Position numbers and translations under genes: made by a program. Below the pieces are notes generated by a model that saw nothing but the letters and a program-made list of their open reading frames with translations, was not told the DNA's origin and ran no database searches. Positions 43,451-50,828 of a stretch of DNA of 64,000 nt are shown here, piece by piece (the first letter of the stretch is position 1; the number at the start of each line of letters is the position of its first letter). The DNA comes from Erysipelotrichaceae bacterium (lineage in GTDB: Bacteria > Bacillota_I > Bacilli_A > Erysipelotrichales > Erysipelotrichaceae): positions 1 through 64,000 of the forward strand of contig JAFRIE010000029.1 in NCBI GenBank assembly GCA_017432885.1, read 5' to 3'.

Positions 43451-44086
43451 ATGAACAACTGGGAAAGAATGAATCGGGAGATGGCATACATATCGGATGA
43501 AACGGTCATGGAGGAACAGAAGAAATGCCGTAGGATATTGCAGAGACTGAATTTCTGTGACCGTTCGGATTTCGAAGAGATCTCCAGGATCCTTCAGGAA
43601 CTGCTGGATGCGAAAGAAGGCGCCTTCGTGAATCCTCCGTTTTACTGCGATTACGGAAAACGGATCCATGTCGGTAAGAACTTCTATGCCAACTACAACT
43701 GTACGATCCTGGATACCGCTCCGGTAACGATCGGAGACAACTGCCAGATCGCTCCGAATGTAGGCATCTATACAGCCGGTCATCCAATCCATCCGGATAC
43801 CCGGGCTTCTGCCTACGAATACGGAAAAGCGATCCATATCGGAGACAATGTCTGGATCGGCGCAAATACCGTGATTCTTCCGGGAATCAAGATTGGGAAC
43901 AATGTCGTGATCGGGGCAGGAAGCGTCGTGACCCGCAATCTGCCGGACTGGGCAATCGCTTCGGGAAACCCTTGTAAAGTTCGAAGGATGATTACCGACG
44001 AAGATCGCAGAAAACTCTATAAAGACGAACAGATCGATGACGAAGCATGGCAGATCATCTGCGATAAATTCGGCTGGGAAAAATGA
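43451..44086 (+). CDS. Maltose/galactoside O-acetyltransferase family protein
   Basis: The 211-aa protein is a left-handed beta-helix hexapeptide-repeat acetyltransferase of the Maa/LacA group. The N-terminal Mac domain (about 3-55) precedes the NPPFYCDYGKRIHVGKNFYANYNC signature. The catalytic His is in YTAGHPIHPDTR, and hexapeptide coils follow (IHIGDNVWIGANTVILPGI, VVIGAGSVVTRNLPDW). It acetylates a sugar or amino sugar using acetyl-CoA. Starts after ACGGAG, 18 nt after the SnoaL-like gene. The next frame overlaps its stop codon. Confidence 0.92.
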   Translation: MNNWERMNREMAYISDETVMEEQKKCRRILQRLNFCDRSDFEEISRILQELLDAKEGAFVNPPFYCDYGKRIHVGKNFYANYNCTILDTAPVTIGDNCQIAPNVGIYTAGHPIHPDTRASAYEYGKAIHIGDNVWIGANTVILPGIKIGNNVVIGAGSVVTRNLPDWAIASGNPCKVRRMITDEDRRKLYKDEQIDDEAWQIICDKFGWEK

Positions 44087-44343
44087 TAGATGAAAGAAAT
44101 AATCTTCTTGAACATACTGCTGATCTGCATACGACAATCAGAGGCCTTGAAAGAATCAGGAAGAATCTCGGTCTGATAGAATAGGATCCTGTCTTATACT
44201 GCAGAAGGATCATGGAAGAAGCGGACTGTCATATCTATAGAGATGGCAAGAATTTCTATTGTGAATATGAAGATATCAGAATCACCGTAAACGCTTCTTC
44301 CTATACGATCATTACGGCACACAGAAAAAAACCTGTCATCTGA
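44083..44343 (+). pseudogene. DUF3781 gene interrupted by one in-frame TAG codon
   Basis: ATG 44083 overlaps the stop of the acetyltransferase gene (ATGA). The frame runs 33 codons to TAG at 44182-44184. The very same frame then continues without further stops to TGA 44341-44343 (87 codons). The two pieces match the two halves of DUF3781: LHTTIRGLERIRKNLGL before the stop and ITVNASSYTIITAHRK near the end. It is therefore either a gene inactivated by a point mutation or one read through at UAG, or a sequencing error. The conserved C-terminal strand motif downstream of the stop indicates recent loss or use. DUF3781 has no known function. Confidence 0.75.
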
Positions 44344-44352
44344 CAGGTTTTA
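44327..44352 (+). terminator. Terminator at the end of the DUF3781 gene
   Basis: AAAACCTGT (44328-44336) and ACAGGTTTT (44343-44351) around a CATCTG loop; it overlaps the stop codon. Confidence 0.8.
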
Positions 44353-44381
44353 TTTCAGCAATGAAAAGACAATGATCCGGC

Positions 44382-44416
44382 AGACCGTTTTCGCAGACGC
44401 AGGGAAACGGTCTTTT
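44382..44416 (+). terminator. Second hairpin with T-run
   Basis: AGACCGTTT (44382-44390) and AAACGGTCT (44405-44413) followed by TTTT. Backup terminator for the preceding plus-strand genes. Confidence 0.65.
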
Positions 44417-44429
44417 CAGGAAGACCCCC

Positions 44430-44909
44430 TTATTGATGTATTCTTACTTTATCGCTTAAAACGATGCCGATCAGCAACGGTATGACATCGGCGATGAAAG
44501 CGACGGAATTGCTTAGGAATTTGGCATACAGCGGAAGCTGAAACAAGGCCACTTCCAAAACGGTCTTGATCAAGGCGATTCCGACAAAGGTCATCACGAT
44601 GCTGTAGAAAAACTTCATGTAGAGCTTCCTGGTTTTCGGCAGAAGAAAACCCAGTGTCAGGGCAATGAACAGCTGACCGATAGCCCAGGCGATCGGGAAG
44701 GATCCTCCCTTCAGCATGTTTCCGAGGATACAGCCGATCACGCCGACCGGTGCAGCCGCGATCCCGAACTTGTTCAGATAGAGCCCGAAGACGACATAAC
44801 CCAGATCCAGCTTGATCCGGTTGATGATCGGTATTACGATAAATGCGGATAATACCGCATACAGTGCGATCCCTAAGGAAAGCAGTGCGATCTTACGATT
44901 TCTTTTCAT
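44430..44909 (-). CDS. ECF transporter S component
   Basis: A 159-aa protein with five to six membrane helices, resembling substrate-binding S components of energy-coupling factor vitamin transporters. The features are LLSLGIALYAVLSAFIVIPI, LDLGYVVFGLYLNKFGIAAA and GCILGNMLKGGSFPIAW. The substrate is not readable and no riboswitch precedes it. A longer frame starting at 44939 is rejected because it would cover the promoter: minus-strand TATAAT (complement of 44916-44921) is 6 nt from ATG 44909. The gene may therefore be leaderless. It would use shared EcfAAT modules encoded elsewhere. Confidence 0.75.
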   Translation of the reverse strand: MKRNRKIALLSLGIALYAVLSAFIVIPIINRIKLDLGYVVFGLYLNKFGIAAAPVGVIGCILGNMLKGGSFPIAWAIGQLFIALTLGFLLPKTRKLYMKFFYSIVMTFVGIALIKTVLEVALFQLPLYAKFLSNSVAFIADVIPLLIGIVLSDKVRIHQ

Positions 44910-44919
44910 ATGTTTATTA

Positions 44920-44934
44920 TACCGATAATCGGTA
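44920..44934. promoter_or_regulatory. Palindrome between the ECF gene and gpmA
   Basis: TACCGATAATCGGTA (44920-44934), a perfect 7-bp inverted repeat around one base, touches the -10 of the minus-strand ECF gene. A repressor operator is plausible. Confidence 0.4.
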
Positions 44935-44989
44935 TTCATTAGTGGGAAATTATTGTAGAATAATGGTGTAAAGAATAAAGGAGAAAAAC

Positions 44990-45733
44990 ATGAAACTTGT
45001 ACTGGTAAGACACGGCGAAAGCGAATGGAACAAGCTAAATCTGTTCACCGGATGGACGGATGTTGATTTGAGCGAGAAGGGTCATGCGGAAGCGATCCAG
45101 GCCGGTAAGCTTTTGAAAGAAGAAGGCTATGACTTCGATGTCTGCTACACTTCATATCTGAAAAGAGCGATCCATACGCTGAACCATATTCTGGATGAAA
45201 TGGACCGCAACTGGCTTCCTGTCTATAAGACCTGGAAACTGAATGAACGTCATTATGGCGCCTTACAGGGTTTAAACAAATCCGAGACAGCCGAGAAATA
45301 CGGCGAGGATCAGGTCAAACTGTGGAGACGTTCCTATGATGTCAAGCCTCCTGCACTGGAACCTGATGATGAAAGAGCGCCAAAGAATCAGGATGTATAC
45401 CGTAATGAAGACCCTGCCTTGATGCCTTTGAACGAATCTCTGGAAACGACGGTAGAAAGAGTCGTTCCTTATTACAACGAAGTCATTCTTCCGGCTATGA
45501 AGGCAGGCAAGAGAGTCATTATCGCAGCCCATGGAAACTCATTAAGAGCTCTTGTCAAGTATCTTGACAACATGTCCAATGAAGACATCATCGCCTTGAA
45601 TATTCCGACCGGCGTTCCTCTCGTCTATGAATTCGATGAGAACTTCAACGTAAAGGATCACTACTATCTGGGTGACCAGGAAGCGCTGAAGGCGGCCATG
45701 GAAGCCGTAGCCAACCAGGGTAAAAAGAAATAA
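44990..45733 (+). CDS. gpmA: 2,3-bisphosphoglycerate-dependent phosphoglycerate mutase
   Basis: A 247-aa glycolytic enzyme interconverting 3- and 2-phosphoglycerate. It begins [20 protein letters not shown], with the phosphohistidine in RHGE. The cofactor-dependent landmarks are [46 protein letters not shown] and the second catalytic His in [17 protein letters not shown]. Length is typical for GpmA. AAAGGAG precedes the ATG. It is a monocistronic gene ending at a strong bidirectional terminator. Confidence 0.96.
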   Translation: MKLVLVRHGESEWNKLNLFTGWTDVDLSEKGHAEAIQAGKLLKEEGYDFDVCYTSYLKRAIHTLNHILDEMDRNWLPVYKTWKLNERHYGALQGLNKSETAEKYGEDQVKLWRRSYDVKPPALEPDDERAPKNQDVYRNEDPALMPLNESLETTVERVVPYYNEVILPAMKAGKRVIIAAHGNSLRALVKYLDNMSNEDIIALNIPTGVPLVYEFDENFNVKDHYYLGDQEALKAAMEAVANQGKKK

Positions 45734-45737
45734 AAGA

Positions 45738-45766
45738 AAATGAAGCCGCAGGGCTTCATTTTTTTT
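45738..45766. terminator. Bidirectional terminator between gpmA and the nucleoside hydrolase gene
   Basis: AAATGAAGCC (45738-45747) and GGCTTCATTT (45752-45761) with an eight-T run on the plus strand and an A-rich tract on the other side. Confidence 0.9.
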
Positions 45767-45768
45767 GT

Positions 45769-46737
45769 CTAGGAGCGGAAAGCGTCAATGAAGATCTTGG
45801 CAAACTTTTCGTGGTTTCCTTTAAAGGCGAAATACACATTTCTGTTTTCCTGTATCGCTCTCTGGTCGACGACGGTCTGTCCTTCCGTTACGCCGCTTAG
45901 AGATACCTCGACATTGCATAATCTGACATCTTCCAACACGGACGGATCGATCAGATAGGCGATGCACAGCGGGTCATGGAGTGCACAGGTGTGCGGCACT
46001 TCCAGAGGCTGGGCCTGATCGTGGACCATGATTCTAAGATCAAGCTGGCTGGCCGCAAACAGGGAAGCAGGGGTATTGATCCTTTTTAGTTCGTTCGAAT
46101 CTTCCTGGGAGATGTAGGCGGTATGCGTTGCATCCAGAGGAACCATCGTGATCTTGGCACCACAGTGCAGTACTTTCTGAGCCGCTTCCGGATCATCGTA
46201 AATGTTGAACTCGGAGGCGATCGTCGCATTGGTAATGTTCCATCCTCCGCCCATGATGACGATCTCTTCAATATTCTTAACGATCCTAGGTTCGATCGTC
46301 AAGGCGACAGCCAGGTTGGTTAAAGGTCCGACCGGAACCAGGGTGACCGGTTCTTTGGCATTCATCAGATAATCGACATAGAAGAAGGCGGCAGACATGT
46401 CTTCTTCTTTCCTTGTTGATTCCGGAAGAGGAAGCAACGGGGTATGGATGTGGACCTTGTTTCCGGCTTTATCATAGGCATCGGCGTTCTCGGTACGCTG
46501 CATGCGCGGATAAACGGTCGTCTTGACCAGTGAACCGGAGCAGCCCCGATAGACCGGAAAATCCGCTTTCAGCAGGTCTCTTACTCTTAGGGTGTTTTCG
46601 GTGGTATTCTCGATTGGCTGGTTTCCTTTTACCGTACAGACGGCTACCAGATCGATCTCAGGACGAAGATATGCCAGCAGGATCGCACATGCGTCATCGG
46701 AGCCGGTATCGACGTCAAGTATTACTTTTCTTGCCAT
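45769..46737 (-). CDS. Ribonucleoside hydrolase (IUNH family)
   Basis: A 322-aa nucleoside N-ribohydrolase. The calcium/ribose-binding N-terminus ILDVDTGSDDACAILLA, VPVGPLTNLAVALTIEP, IVIMGGGWNITNATIASEFNIYDDPEAA and the late HDPLCIAYLIDP follow the IUNH order. It cleaves the N-glycosidic bond of ribonucleosides, giving base plus ribose. The specificity (purine versus pyrimidine) is uncertain. It is divergent from the psuK-psuG operon, so the two may be co-regulated in nucleoside salvage. It cannot attack pseudouridine, whose bond is C-C. Confidence 0.9.
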   Translation of the reverse strand: MARKVILDVDTGSDDACAILLAYLRPEIDLVAVCTVKGNQPIENTTENTLRVRDLLKADFPVYRGCSGSLVKTTVYPRMQRTENADAYDKAGNKVHIHTPLLPLPESTRKEEDMSAAFFYVDYLMNAKEPVTLVPVGPLTNLAVALTIEPRIVKNIEEIVIMGGGWNITNATIASEFNIYDDPEAAQKVLHCGAKITMVPLDATHTAYISQEDSNELKRINTPASLFAASQLDLRIMVHDQAQPLEVPHTCALHDPLCIAYLIDPSVLEDVRLCNVEVSLSGVTEGQTVVDQRAIQENRNVYFAFKGNHEKFAKIFIDAFRS

Positions 46738-46810
46738 GATGATGTTTCTCCTTTTGTTACTTCTATCTTAACATTAATTCAGTTGATATTTACTTACACT
46801 AAATCGAATA

Positions 46811-46836
46811 GTATAATAAACATGTGCTTATATAAC
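46811..46836 (+). promoter_or_regulatory. -10 elements upstream of the psuK-like gene
   Basis: TATAAT (46811-46816) and TATAAC (46831-46836) precede ATG 46848. There is no ribosome binding site, so the mRNA may have only a very short leader. Confidence 0.4.
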
Positions 46837-46847
46837 TAAATACATAT

Positions 46848-47945
46848 ATGACTAAAAAAGAAAAAGAAATACTGGAAATCATCCGGGAGAATCCACTCAT
46901 TGAACAAAGCGAGATCGCCAGACTTTTGGATATTTCCAGAAGCACGGTAGCGGTCCACATTTCTTCCTTACAGAGTCAGGGTTATATTTCCGGGAAAGGG
47001 TATATCCTGAAAGAAGAAGACTATATCGTCGGTGTCGGCGCCTGCAACGTCGATGTCTACGGCCGATCAAGGATCCCGATCCGGACCCACTACGATCATC
47101 CTGCGGATATCGTATCCGGTGTTGGTGGTGTCATGTACAACATCATCTGTAACTACGTGAAACTGGGTGGCAAGGCGGATCTAATCACGGCTTACAGTGA
47201 CGATGCCTATGGAATGATGATCACTTCCGAATGTAAAAGAAACGGTATTGACATTCACGATTCACTTATGGCAAAGGGTGCTACCTCGGGAATCTTCATG
47301 CAGATACAGGATGAAAACAATGACATGTACATGGCCATCTGCGACATGTCGATCCTGGAGAATCTTACCCCTGCCTATCTTCGCAGCAAGGAGAAAACGA
47401 TCCGCAATGCCAGACTGGTCGTCATGGATCCATCCCTACCGGATGATGTGATCCGGGAACTGATCGGTATCTGTAAAGATCACACATCCCTGTATATCGA
47501 TCCGATCTCCGAGAACTATGCTCTGAAGATGCGTCCTTATGTTCCGGATATCGATCTGATCAAACCGAACCGGGGAGAGCTGGAGAACCTCAGCGGCATG
47601 AAGATCAAGAATGATGAGGATCTGTTCAAGGCCGTAGATAAGCTGCTGGAGCAGGGTGCAAAACGTGTCGTCGTATCGCTTGGTTCGCAAGGTATTCTCT
47701 ATGCGGATCAGGACAGGAAGATCCGGAAACGACTTCCGGAAGAAAAGCACATGGTGAATGCTTCGGGAGCCGGAGATGCCCTGATGGCGGCAATCATCTA
47801 TGGTGATGTGAACGGTCTGGATATCGATAAGACACTGGATTACGGACTGGCTGCCGGTATAGCAGCCATACGAAGCAACAAGACAATAAACAGCGAGATG
47901 TCAGTCGAGCTGCTGGATAAAATTATAGAGGAGAAGAAAAAATGA
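46848..47945 (+). CDS. psuK: HTH-PfkB fusion kinase, pseudouridine kinase type
   Basis: The 365-aa protein has an N-terminal winged helix (1-55, IIRENPLIEQSEIARLLDIS then STVAVHISSLQSQGYISG). A PfkB/ribokinase-family domain follows (GVGACNVDVYGRSRIP, GGVMYNIICNYVKLGGKADL, LIKPNRGELENLSGMKI, VNASGAGDALMAAIIYG). The last motif holds the catalytic Asp. Because psuG follows with a 4-nt overlap, it most likely phosphorylates pseudouridine and may also regulate its own operon through the HTH; the second role is inference. It lacks a ribosome binding site. Confidence 0.85.
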   Translation: MTKKEKEILEIIRENPLIEQSEIARLLDISRSTVAVHISSLQSQGYISGKGYILKEEDYIVGVGACNVDVYGRSRIPIRTHYDHPADIVSGVGGVMYNIICNYVKLGGKADLITAYSDDAYGMMITSECKRNGIDIHDSLMAKGATSGIFMQIQDENNDMYMAICDMSILENLTPAYLRSKEKTIRNARLVVMDPSLPDDVIRELIGICKDHTSLYIDPISENYALKMRPYVPDIDLIKPNRGELENLSGMKIKNDEDLFKAVDKLLEQGAKRVVVSLGSQGILYADQDRKIRKRLPEEKHMVNASGAGDALMAAIIYGDVNGLDIDKTLDYGLAAGIAAIRSNKTINSEMSVELLDKIIEEKKK

Positions 47946-48859
47946 ACTACAAAAACTATTTATCAGTAACACCGGAAATTGAAGAAGCGATTGCCCAGGG
48001 CAAACCGATCGTCGCTCTGGAATCGACCATCCTTTCTCATGGCATGCCTTATCCTGAGAATGTGGAATTTGCTCATAAAGTAGAAGAGATCATCCGGGGC
48101 GAAGGCGCTATTCCGGCTACGACGGCGATCATCGGCGGCAAGCTGAAGGTCGGTCTTAACAGCGATGAACTGGAACTCATGTGCAAGGCCGAGAACGTCG
48201 CCAAGGCTTCAAGAAGAGACGTAGCGGTCTATTTGACCAGCGGACAGACGGCTGCGACTACGGTTGCGACAACGATGCTGATCGCTGACCTGGCGGGAAT
48301 CAGAGTCTTTGCGACCGGTGGTATCGGCGGTGTCCACAGAGGCGCACAGGAGACCATGGATATTTCTGCCGACCTGCAGGAACTGGCCCATACCAGTGTC
48401 TGTGTCGTATCCGCAGGATGTAAATCGATCCTGGATATCGGTCTGACTCTGGAATATCTGGAGACTTACGGTGTTCCTGTACTGGGTTATCAGACCAGTG
48501 AATTCCCGGCTTTCTATTGTGAGTCATCCGGCTATGGCGTGGACTACAAGGTAGCGGATGCGGCAGAAGCTGCCAGGATCCTGAAGACGAAATGGGATCT
48601 GGGACTGAAAGGCGGCGTTGTCTTAGGCAACCCGATCCCGCACGAGTATTCGCTGGATCATTCTTATATTGACAAGGCGATCGACCAGGCTCTGGAAATG
48701 GCTAAAGAGAAGGGCATACGGGGAAAGGCTACGACTCCGTTCCTGCTGGCTACGATCAAGGATCTGACCGGCGGCAACTCTTTCGCCAGCAATCTGCAGC
48801 TCGCCTACAACAATGCGAGAGTCGCTTCAAAAGTCGCGATCGAGTACGCAAAACTGTAA
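47942..48859 (+). CDS. psuG: Pseudouridine-5'-phosphate glycosidase
   Basis: A 305-aa PsuG enzyme, which splits pseudouridine-5'-phosphate to uracil and ribose-5-phosphate. The signature blocks are ALESTILSHGMPYPENVEFA, GAIPATTAIIGGKLKVGL, ATGGIGGVHRGAQETMDISA, and KGGVVLGNPIPHEYSL with the conserved LLATIKDLTGGNSFASNLQL. Start overlaps the upstream kinase gene by 4 nt (ATGA) behind GAGGAG. No dedicated transporter gene is present nearby, so pseudouridine would come from RNA turnover or an unlinked carrier. Confidence 0.95.
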   Translation: MNYKNYLSVTPEIEEAIAQGKPIVALESTILSHGMPYPENVEFAHKVEEIIRGEGAIPATTAIIGGKLKVGLNSDELELMCKAENVAKASRRDVAVYLTSGQTAATTVATTMLIADLAGIRVFATGGIGGVHRGAQETMDISADLQELAHTSVCVVSAGCKSILDIGLTLEYLETYGVPVLGYQTSEFPAFYCESSGYGVDYKVADAAEAARILKTKWDLGLKGGVVLGNPIPHEYSLDHSYIDKAIDQALEMAKEKGIRGKATTPFLLATIKDLTGGNSFASNLQLAYNNARVASKVAIEYAKL

Positions 48860-48885
48860 AAGAAGGTTCAGCCTTCTTTTTCTTT
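48858..48885 (+). terminator. Terminator of the psuK-psuG operon
   Basis: AAAAGAAGG (48858-48866), TTCAG loop, CCTTCTTTT (48872-48880) and more T residues. Confidence 0.85.
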
Positions 48886-48894
48886 AGAATAGAT

Positions 48895-48907
48895 TATAAT
48901 GGAATAG
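48895..48907 (+). promoter_or_regulatory. -10 element placed for a leaderless HAD-phosphatase mRNA
   Basis: TATAAT (48895-48900) ends 7 nt before ATG 48908 and no ribosome binding site is present. Confidence 0.5.
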
Positions 48908-49582
48908 ATGATTAGATTATGTATTTTTGACATGGACGGACTGCTTCTGGATACCGAGCGGCAGATGTATGCGAGATTCGGTCTGGAAGCTTCTGCAGAA
49001 CTGGGGAAGCCCCTGGATCTTGATTTTCTTACGACCGTGATGGGCGGCAGCAGAGAACTGTACCGGGAGAGGGTCTTAAGCGTTTTCGGCGAAGATTATC
49101 CTTACGAAGAGTATCAGCGCCGCCGCTGGGAAAAGATCAACAACATGATCGATCACGGCAAGATTCCGCTTCGTCCCGGTGTCATCGAGTTTCTCGATTT
49201 CTGCAATGAACAGGGTATCCTGAAAGCCGTTGCCACCTCTACGCAGGGAGAAGTAGCAAAGAAGTGCCTGAACAACGCCGGAATAGCCGGTTATTTCGAC
49301 TATATGGTTTCCGGAGACATGGTCGTCAAAACCAAACCGGATCCGGAGATCTTCCTGAAACCGATCGAACACTTCAACGTTTTGAAGAGCGAAGCGCTGG
49401 TCTTTGAAGACTCACACAACGGAGCCCAGGCAGCGATCAACGGAAACCTGCGCTATGTCCTGGTAAAGGATCTTGCTTTTCTGGTGGAAGAAGACATGGA
49501 GAAGGCGGAACTGCTGACGGATATGATCACCAAGGCCATTCCGCTGATAAAAGAAGAAAATGAAAGAACCGCTGGCGTATAG
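48908..49582 (+). CDS. HAD-family hydrolase, phosphatase/beta-phosphoglucomutase-like
   Basis: A 224-aa HAD subfamily IA protein. The nucleophile Asp is in FDMDGLLLDTER, motif II is the Thr/Ser of VATSTQGEV, motif III is KTKPDPEIF, and motif IV is VFEDSHNGAQAAING. It dephosphorylates a small phosphorylated metabolite; substrate unknown. The DMDGLLLDTE start is shared with human HDHD1, a pseudouridine-5'-phosphatase. That is notable next to psuG, although the same motif occurs in many sugar phosphatases. rarA overlaps its last 23 nt. Confidence 0.9.
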   Translation: MIRLCIFDMDGLLLDTERQMYARFGLEASAELGKPLDLDFLTTVMGGSRELYRERVLSVFGEDYPYEEYQRRRWEKINNMIDHGKIPLRPGVIEFLDFCNEQGILKAVATSTQGEVAKKCLNNAGIAGYFDYMVSGDMVVKTKPDPEIFLKPIEHFNVLKSEALVFEDSHNGAQAAINGNLRYVLVKDLAFLVEEDMEKAELLTDMITKAIPLIKEENERTAGV

Positions 49583-50816
49583 ACTAAGACCGGAAACGAT
49601 CGACGATATCCTGGGTCAGAAAGACCTGACAGGGAAAGACGGCGTCATCAGAAAGTGTCTGGAAAAACAGACGATCTTTTCCTGTATCTTCTTCGGTCCT
49701 CCCGGCACAGGAAAGACGACGCTGGCCAGGGTGATCGCCAATGAGCTGCACAAGCCTTACCGGCGATTCAATGCCGTTACCGGAAACAAGAAGGATCTGG
49801 ATCAGATATTCACGGAAGCGAAACTCTCCAGTCAGCTGATCCTGATCTGTGATGAGGTGCACCGTTTAAACAAAGACAAGCAGGATCTTCTGCTTCCGCA
49901 CGTAGAAGACGGTTCCGTGATCCTGATCGGCGCTACGACGGCCAACCCCTACCATTCCATCAATCCGGCCATCCGTTCCAGATGCCATCTGTTTGAATTT
50001 AAGCCTCTTTCCGCAGAAGATATCAAAGAGGGGATCCATAAGGCTTTGGAATCCGAAAAAGGACTAAACGGCGAATATACGATTGAAGATGACGCATTGG
50101 ATCTAATCTGTGACACGGTCAACGGAGACATCCGCTGGGCCTTGAACATCCTGGAGATTTCCGCCGTTCTTTCGCCCGGCAAGGTCATCACCAAGGAAAC
50201 CATCCGGGAAAACTGCCGTCACGTATCCAACCGTTCTTTCGGTTCCGAAGATGGACACTATGATCTTTTGTCCGCCTTGCAGAAATCGATCCGGGGGTCT
50301 GATCCCAATGCGGCACTGTATTATCTAAGCCTGCTGGTACAGTCCGGAGATATTGAAGCTATCAGCCGCCGCCTTCTGGTAATTGCCTACGAAGACATCG
50401 GACTGGCCAATCCTGCACTGGCTGCCAGGACTTATCCCGCCTGTCAGGCTGCCGAACATGTCGGGTTTCCGGAAGCGATACTGCCTTTGGGCATGCATAT
50501 CATCGATCTGTGTCTCTCGCCAAAATCAAGGACCGCAACCGATGCCATACACCAGGCCTCGGCAATTGCCGAGACAAAAGCCTGCGACATGCCGAAATAT
50601 CTCAAACTGACCCCGGTTGGTTTAAACAAAGAGGAACAGTATTCCTACGAACGTTACGACTGTTTCCATAAGATACAGTATCTGCCGGAAGAACTGAAGG
50701 ATCTGGACCTGTTTCCTTCCTTCAATCCGAACCGTTATGAGCAGCAGCTGAAACAGATCTACGAGGAACTGAAACAGAATAAACGCAGTTCTGATTTAAA
50801 GAAACTGTACCGCTAG
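49560..50816 (+). CDS. rarA: Replication-associated recombination protein RarA
   Basis: A 418-aa AAA+ clamp-loader-like ATPase of the RarA/MgsA/WRNIP1 family, acting at stalled replication forks. It has the RarA N-terminus YRLRPETIDDILGQKDLTGK, Walker A FGPPGTGKTTLAR, Walker B LICDEVHRLNKDKQD, sensor 1 ILIGATTANPYHSINPAIRSR, and the C-terminal tetramerisation domain (GSDPNAALYYLSLLVQSGD, YEDIGLANP). ATG lies inside the end of the HAD gene, so the two are co-translated. Length is typical (about 420). Confidence 0.95.
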   Translation: MKEPLAYRLRPETIDDILGQKDLTGKDGVIRKCLEKQTIFSCIFFGPPGTGKTTLARVIANELHKPYRRFNAVTGNKKDLDQIFTEAKLSSQLILICDEVHRLNKDKQDLLLPHVEDGSVILIGATTANPYHSINPAIRSRCHLFEFKPLSAEDIKEGIHKALESEKGLNGEYTIEDDALDLICDTVNGDIRWALNILEISAVLSPGKVITKETIRENCRHVSNRSFGSEDGHYDLLSALQKSIRGSDPNAALYYLSLLVQSGDIEAISRRLLVIAYEDIGLANPALAARTYPACQAAEHVGFPEAILPLGMHIIDLCLSPKSRTATDAIHQASAIAETKACDMPKYLKLTPVGLNKEEQYSYERYDCFHKIQYLPEELKDLDLFPSFNPNRYEQQLKQIYEELKQNKRSSDLKKLYR

Positions 50817-50828
50817 AAAGGAAGATCC

